Part shown: positions 58,798 to 64,000 of the stretch, piece after piece
Layout: each line of letters starts with the position of its first letter
Numbering within the stretch: position 1 is the first letter of the stretch
Source: Talpa occidentalis
Lineage: Eukaryota > Chordata > Mammalia > Eulipotyphla > Talpidae
NCBI RefSeq assembly: GCF_014898055.3
Contig: NW_023603184.1
Coordinates: forward strand, 107,498,615-107,562,614
DNA length: 64,000 nucleotides
Direction of reading: 5' to 3'
The notes under the pieces: generated by a model
The model's database searches: none
Told to the model about the DNA's origin: nothing
What the model saw: the letters and a program-made list of their open reading frames with translations, nothing else
Program-made: the position numbers and the translations under genes

Positions 58798-59098
58798 CGG
58801 TGCTTAATTTTATATGTCAGCTTGAGTGGGCCACAGTACCCAGATATATAGCCAAACATTCTGGATATTTCTGTGAAGATATTATTTTGGGTGAGATTAT
58901 TTTTTAAATCAGTGTATTTGAATAAAGCAGATTATTCTGCATTATGTGAGTGGTCCTCATCCAACCAGCTGAAGACTTAAATAGGAAAGACTGACCTACC
59001 CAAAACAAGAAGGAATTTTGCCAGCAGAATGACTTCCTGTGGGCTCTCTCCAAATGCAACTCTTCCCTGAGTTGCAGGCTCTAGCCTACCCCAGTGGA
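58798..59098 (+). mobile_element. Ancient ERVL-type LTR fragment (MLT2-like, tentative)
   Basis: CTTAATTTTATATGTCAGCT, then GAGTGGTCCTCATCCAACCA, GCTGAAGACTTAAATAGGAA and AGAAGGAATTTTGCCAGCAG follow the order of a common mammalian repeat that begins 'ggttaattttatgtgtcaacttg'. I believe it belongs to the ERV-L LTR group but am not certain of the family name. Confidence 0.5.
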
Positions 59099-59169
59099 TG
59101 TGTGAGATTTCACATTGTTATCATTTATGTGTTCACTGGAGTAGCACATTTAATTTCCTTGAAGAACAT

Positions 59170-59176
<7 letters not shown>

Positions 59177-59200
<24 letters not shown>

Positions 59201-59496
59201 TAGAGGCATGCTTTATTTATTTGTTTGCTGGTTTGTTTGTTTTTGTTTATACATGCACTGGGTACAGTCAGAAGCGCGGGAGGGTGAGAGAATTCACCAG
59301 AGCCAGAGCGGGAGCAGAGCAGGCAGAAGGACCGAAGCACACTGCTGAGGGGAGCAGCGGGCGGCAGGAGAGATCCGCGCGCCATGTGGGACCCTCCTCC
59401 GGTGGCCGGGGAGCAGCCGGGGATCGAACCGGCGCCGCAGAGGCCGCGGGCAGCTTCGCAACCCAGCGCTCAACCGCTGCGCCACCGGGGAGGCCC
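59177..59496 (-). mobile_element. Long SINE, antisense, young, 21-bp perfect TSD
   Basis: On the minus strand it starts GGGCCTCCCCGGTGGCGCAG, keeps an intact box B (GGTTCGATCCC) and nearly all CpGs, and ends in AAACAAATAAATAAAG, TATAA and an A tail. Identical 21-bp repeats flank it (59156-59176 and 59497-59517). With the 24.6-kb and 60.5-kb copies it defines a young, homogeneous subfamily. Confidence 0.96.
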
Positions 59497-59517
59497 TCCT
59501 TGAAGAACATTTCTTTT

Positions 59518-60512
59518 CTTTGCATTCACAACTTGGCAAACTGTTTGGTCCAGAAGGCACAGTTTTTGCTCTGTCTGGGCTTTCCCCACTAAGCTTTCTT
59601 ACTAAGCTTAATCAGCTTTACATTTAACATGAGAGACTTGTGAGACTTCCTTTCATTTGAATGCAGAGAGGCCTGTAGAGGGTTATTAACTGACCTAATT
59701 GCAATAGTGTTGTGTTTCAAGGCAGAGGGAGTTCCAAGGAGAGAGAGTGTGGGGCAGGGGGTGGGGTGTACACACGGTCTGTGGAGCAGTCAGAACACAA
59801 AACGTTTATCAGTTAGGTTCACTGTCTTATGTGGGCTCAGTTCCTGGAACCCCCAAACAATTATAGTAGCAACATCACAGATGACTGGTCCCAGGTCACC
59901 ACAGCAGGTATAATACTGATGAAAAAAATGTGAACTATTGTGAGGATTACTCAACTGTGACACAGAGAAACAAAGTGAGAAAGTGTCATTGGAAAAATGA
60001 TGGTGACTTGTTCATAGCAGGGTTACTGTGAACTTTCAATGTGTAAGAAACTTTGTATCTGTAAGACATGATAAAGTGATATGTAGTAAAGTGAGGTTTG
60101 CCTGTATACAAATATCCAACCACTATGCTGCATAATGAAACTAATTATATCAATTACATCTCGGTAAAAATTTTTTAAAAATAAAATGTTGGTTCTAAGA
60201 TACCTGTCTGGCACCATAGTGCTACAATTGAAGGCTTTCCTAGAGAGATATTTTGTGATAGAGGAGAGTTAATCCAGAATCTCTGTCTTCTATAATAATG
60301 GAGGGGATTTTCTGCAATTAAGTGAAAGTCAAGGTCTGAAAGAACATGGGTAGTCTGTAGCATTCCTTACAGAAACCCTGGAGGAGTTACTAAAGGCAAA
60401 ATAAAAAGAGGGGCATGTGGAGCAGGAGAGCCATGCCTTCAGGAGACTGACAATTTTGTGACGTAAATCTTAGCTATTCTAAGCTAAGGTAGCCACTCGC
60501 CATGGGTGTGGT
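59518..60512 (+). other. Intergenic, with an old L1 3' tail
   Basis: About 60045-60185 ends an L1-like 3' terminus (see the separate entry). The open frame 59707-59913 has no recognisable content. Confidence 0.6.
60045..60185 (+). mobile_element. Old L1 3' terminus, sense
   Basis: CACTATGCTGCATAATGAAA followed by CTAATTATATCAATTACATC and TCGGTAAAAATTTTTTAAAA resembles the common L1 ending 'atgttgtacacctgaaactaatacaatattgtatgtcaattatatctcaataaaa'. Left edge uncertain. Confidence 0.55.
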
Positions 60513-60526
60513 TGTTGTGCACTTTA

Positions 60527-60837
60527 TTTTTTTTATTTTTTTTTTATAGAGGCATGTTTTATTTATTTATTTGTTTGATGGTTTGTTTATACATGCACTG
60601 GGTACAGTCAGAAGCACGGGAGGGTGAGAGAATTCACCAGAGCCAGAGCAGGGAACAGAGCAGGCAGAAGGACCGAAGTACACTGCTGAGGGGAGCAGCG
60701 GGCGGCAGGAGAGGTCTGCGTGCCATGTGGGACCCTCCTTTGGTGGCCGGGGAGCAGCCGGGGATCGAACCGGCGCCGCAGAGGCCGCACGAAGCCTCGC
60801 AACCCAGCGCTCAACCGCTGCGCCACCGGGGAGGCCC
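60527..60837 (-). mobile_element. Long SINE, antisense, young, 14-bp perfect TSD
   Basis: On the minus strand it starts GGGCCTCCCCGGTGGCGCAG, has intact box B, and ends AAACAAATAAATAAATAAAA, then TATAA and A. TGTTGTGCACTTTA flanks it at 60513-60526 and 60838-60851. It is almost identical to the 59.2-kb copy 1.3 kb away. Confidence 0.96.
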
Positions 60838-61141
60838 TGTTGTGCACTTTAAATGTGGTTAATTTGAATAGACCTGTGTTGTAAATGTAAAATATTGGCC
60901 AAAATTTAAAACACTATATAAAAAAGGATAAGAAATGTCTCAATAATTTTCTTATTGATTACATGTTAGAAATTATAATGTTTTGGAAATAAATATAAAG
61001 TAAATTAGAATGAATTTTACCTGTTAAATTTTCTGTTAGAAAATTTTCTATTATATATGTGGTTTCCATGATAGCTTTTTTGGGGACAGTGCTGCTTTAA
61101 CTGTTAAATAGCAACCAATGTTCTCTTAAGAAAAAAGACCT

Positions 61142-61407
61142 GGGCCTCCCCAGTGGTGCAGAGGTTGAGCGCTGTGTTGCGAAGCTGCCTGCAGCCTCTG
61201 CAGTGCAGGTTCGTTCCCCGGTTGCCAGTCGAGGGTCCCACATGGCCCGCAGACCTCTCCTGCCGCCCACTGCTCCCCTCAGCAGTGTACTTCGTCTGTC
61301 TGCTTGTTCTGCTCTCCACTCTGGCTCTGGTGAATTCTCTCACCCTCCCGCACTTCTGACTGTACCCAGTGCTTGTATAAATAAATAAATCTTTTTTTTT
61401 TTTTTTA
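61142..61407 (+). mobile_element. Long SINE, sense
   Basis: It starts GGGCCTCCCCAGTGGTGCAG, has a changed box B (GGTTCGTTCCC), and ends TGTATAAATAAATAAATC followed by a 15-base T run instead of A. No TSD is clear. The T run after the tail is unusual for this family. Confidence 0.9.
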
Positions 61408-64000
61408 AACACCTATCTTCAAACAATACAGCACAGACTGTAACTGCAGGAAGTGCTACAGATTCGGAGAATGACACAAATGGCCTTAAGGTTCTGTCCT
61501 AGGGCCAAAGTTTTTGCTGTTTACTTTGCTGATCCAATGAGCCTGTACCTTAAAGGCTTAATTGAAATTTTATAGGAGGAATTTATATTAGAGTGAGTCA
61601 CCCCAATTTCATAATTTTGTAAGAAAAATGCCTTGCATTTTTGCAATTTCAAGGTTTTCAAAGTGCTTGCATATTCATTATATCACTTCATCTTCCTATC
61701 AGCAGACCCACGTACACTCTTCCACTCCACAAACAGAGAAGTAAGGACAAAATTAGAACTCTGGAGATAAGATGGCCACCAAACAGGCTCCAAATATATT
61801 TGGCACAGTTCACAGTCATTTCCAGAAATCACACCCCAGCTTTGCACACATGAAGCTTGATGGTTAGGGATCCCCATGTAGGACTTTAAAATTCCTTCTC
61901 ATGTATGTTCCTTTCCTCTGATACCCATTACACAATTCAACTCATCAAACTCATCAATTCAACACCCTTTATAAGATTTTACTTGTTCACACTGAAGTCT
62001 AGAAAATGTGCCCAGGGACAAAGAACTAGGGTGAATGTGGGGGTTCACTTAATGTGTTCCCCTCCAGGCTAACAATCTGTGTTGTTGTTCAATGTCTGAA
62101 AACAGCCCCCTGGTGTCTCTTGCGTGGGAGGGCTGGCCCAGAATCTGCCATCCCATCATCATGGAGGCTCTTACGTTAGAGATGAGGAATGGAGAGCTCA
62201 AGCAACTGGTCCAAAATTCATATAGCTTTTTATGTGTTGGTGCTAAATTCAAGCCCAGGAAATCTGATTCAAAACTGCTCAATTACTGCATGAGATATGG
62301 TTTTATGTACTACATATAAAATGTCTTGTCCAGTGTCAGGAGACATAGTTAAATCTTTAGTAAAGACTACATATTATTTTTTTTAAACCCTAAAGTGCAG
62401 TATGAATTTGTTCTTAGTCCAGTGCTTCAAGTGGAAGATGGCCAATAGGACATAAGCATCACCGTAGTAATACTCGGTATTTTTGTTTAACATTAATCTT
62501 TACTATTGTCCTACTATAATCAAGTGAAAACATGGCATTTGCTTAAGTCCTGTTTATTTGCATGAATAATCCTTAACTTTCCTGTGGCAATAAAATCACC
62601 CCATTCACTAGAAATGTAAAGCAAAACAAAATCATCCAGGAATGGGTATTCCTGTCAATTTTGGAATTTCAAATCAATAAATACTGTGCAGTAACACACC
62701 CGTCTGGCCACAAAGGAGATTGCAATAAAATAAAGAGGAAAGCTCATGAATTGGAATGTATTTGTAGTAGAGCTCAGCACTGAAAACACCATCTAATTCT
62801 TAATCTGGTACCTAAATGAGCTCTAATTTCTCATCATATATGCAAATATATCATCTCTAAGCCTGACCTCTTTCTTGCTTTTATCCCATATGCTTGGTTT
62901 GTCTCTATCTTCTGCCTCTTTTTTCCTGATGTAAATCATTTTCAAACTTCATAGCTACTCCATAGTAATTCATATGTCTACTCGCACAAAACAAAATGCT
63001 GTCAAAATTCATTCTTGTCAAAATGAATCACTGCCCCTGGTGGGCCATTGCGAGCCACTGCATGGCTGATGGGTTTCCTTGAGGAATGGGTGCTCAGCAT
63101 TTATCTTTGTTGCTGGCAGGCTGAACCATTAGCTGTGGGTATAACTGGATCAGTTGTGAATGTGGAGGTCCAACCCATGGGGCCAGTCCTTAGCCTGTAA
63201 GCCCGTCACAGTGGCTATCAAATGCCAGATGCTAGATGATGTCAGCAAGCCAAGTCACTTCATCAGCTTGGTTGTTTAGGGGCTCTCCCAGCATGGGTGT
63301 TTAATGGTTGGATCAGCATATAATGTGAAGCTCTCCACACTTTGTACCCATTTACGTATCATTATTTCAATTCTTCTTGTCCTTATTCATCTGGTCTATT
63401 CTTCTCAGGTCCCTAACCTCCTGACCAAGTCGGTTGCCAAGTACCATCTGACTTTGGGCCACTTTCTACACAAACAGTACTTCTGTGTGTATTGTTACCA
63501 TATATTTACGTGTGTGTGTGTGTGTGTGTGGGATCAAACTGCTCTCTTGGAGGATTTCCCCTCATCACTAGCTTTCATGGTACACTTAGTGGGGTTGTGA
63601 TCTTGTCATCTATTTTCAGTTTGCACCCTTGTATTGGCCTTACCCGCCTGAGTCAAGTTCAGGCCTTTTCACTTCCATGAACAACTGGCCACACAGGATC
63701 AGTGGTGATAGGTGTGAGCTCAGGAAAAGGCAGTGGTACAACACTGGTGGCTGACACATGAATCTGGGCTCCCTGCCGAAGTAGCATAGTGTCCTCTATC
63801 CACTGTTTGGTCCCACACGTAGCCTTCATCTTACAAAGGATTTCTGCACAACTTACCCACCCTTCTCACTTGATGGGACCGTTAGAATCCAGTTCCTAAT
63901 AGTTTTCGCAACAAGGCCATGGAATGTTCCATTGTTAGGTGCTACATCTCTACCAAGGTCCAGCAGCATAGCAGGAGCTATTTATAGAAAGGTATTTATT
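61408..64000 (+). other. Intergenic, unresolved
   Basis: No gene is recognised. The stretch 63000-64000 is less AT-rich and carries a (TG)n run (63510-63530). Its minus strand looks like a decayed coding region, with blocks of open frame broken by stops, possibly an old retroviral remnant, but I cannot name a family. No PRKRA exon, the expected next gene in human, is visible. Confidence 0.5.
63510..63530 (+). repeat. (TG)n microsatellite
   Basis: About 10 TG units after TATATTTACG. Confidence 0.95.

Noticed and set aside
59098..59592. 164-codon plus-strand frame and its minus-strand shadows
   Set aside because: They span the antisense SINE at 59177-59496; composition and stops follow the SINE sequence.
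60506..60862. 118-codon frame
   Set aside because: Same SINE-derived frame as at 59.2 kb, from the copy at 60527-60837.
42236..64000. PRKRA, the gene next to OSBPL6 in human
   Set aside because: I looked for its double-stranded-RNA-binding exons on the minus strand and recognised none; it probably lies beyond the window.
1..64000. CRISPR arrays, bacterial operons, phage or plasmid features
   Set aside because: Nothing of the kind; repeats are eukaryotic microsatellites and retroelements, and coding is by spliced exons.

Overview
The window is nuclear DNA of a placental mammal. It has a large intron-rich gene, AT-rich introns, L1 and tRNA-derived SINE insertions with target-site duplications (TSDs), MIR and MaLR relics and long microsatellites, and no bacterial-type coding density. 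The dominant SINE starts GGGCCTCCC(T/C)GGTGGCGCAG, has a tRNA-like box B (GGTTCGATCCC) and ends in an AAATAAAT-type tail. It is neither primate Alu nor a rodent B element. It resembles what I remember of the Rhin-1 type SINEs of horseshoe and leaf-nosed bats, so a laurasiatherian, possibly a rhinolophoid bat, is my best guess; this is inference and was not searched.

Positions 1-~42,235 hold the 3' two thirds of one plus-strand gene that I recognise as OSBPL6 (oxysterol-binding protein-related protein 6, ORP6). I find 15 coding exons (2506-2580 through 38591-38699). They join in frame into 630 codons plus a stop, with AG/GT borders at every intron. They encode the end of the linker, a canonical FFAT motif (EFFDAQE) for VAP binding at the ER, an acidic serine-rich tract, and a complete OSBP-related lipid-transfer domain with the EQVSHHPP signature. 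The PH domain and promoter lie upstream of the window. The 3'UTR has a proximal AATAAA at 39254 and candidate distal signals at 42155 and 42207.

The introns carry a ~175-bp direct repeat (4.4/5.0 kb), a 36-bp tandem repeat (6.1 kb), a MIR (20.4 kb), long CA and CA/CT arrays, a young SINE (24.6 kb), a solo LTR with 5-bp TSD (29.4-30.0 kb), an L1 3' end with an 18-bp TSD (31.4-31.8 kb) and other SINE and L1 fragments.

From ~42.2 kb to the end I find no gene. In human, PRKRA lies beyond OSBPL6, but I see none of its exons here. The stretch is a repeat graveyard: old L1 pieces, a MaLR LTR, a second solo LTR nested in an older LTR-like unit (49.6-50.8 kb), and a cluster of nine SINE copies between 49.3 and 61.4 kb, one of which carries a duplicated, partly inverted box B. 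I found no wholly new biological system. The most notable signals are the exon architecture around the FFAT and OSBP signatures and the well-preserved recent retroelement insertions.
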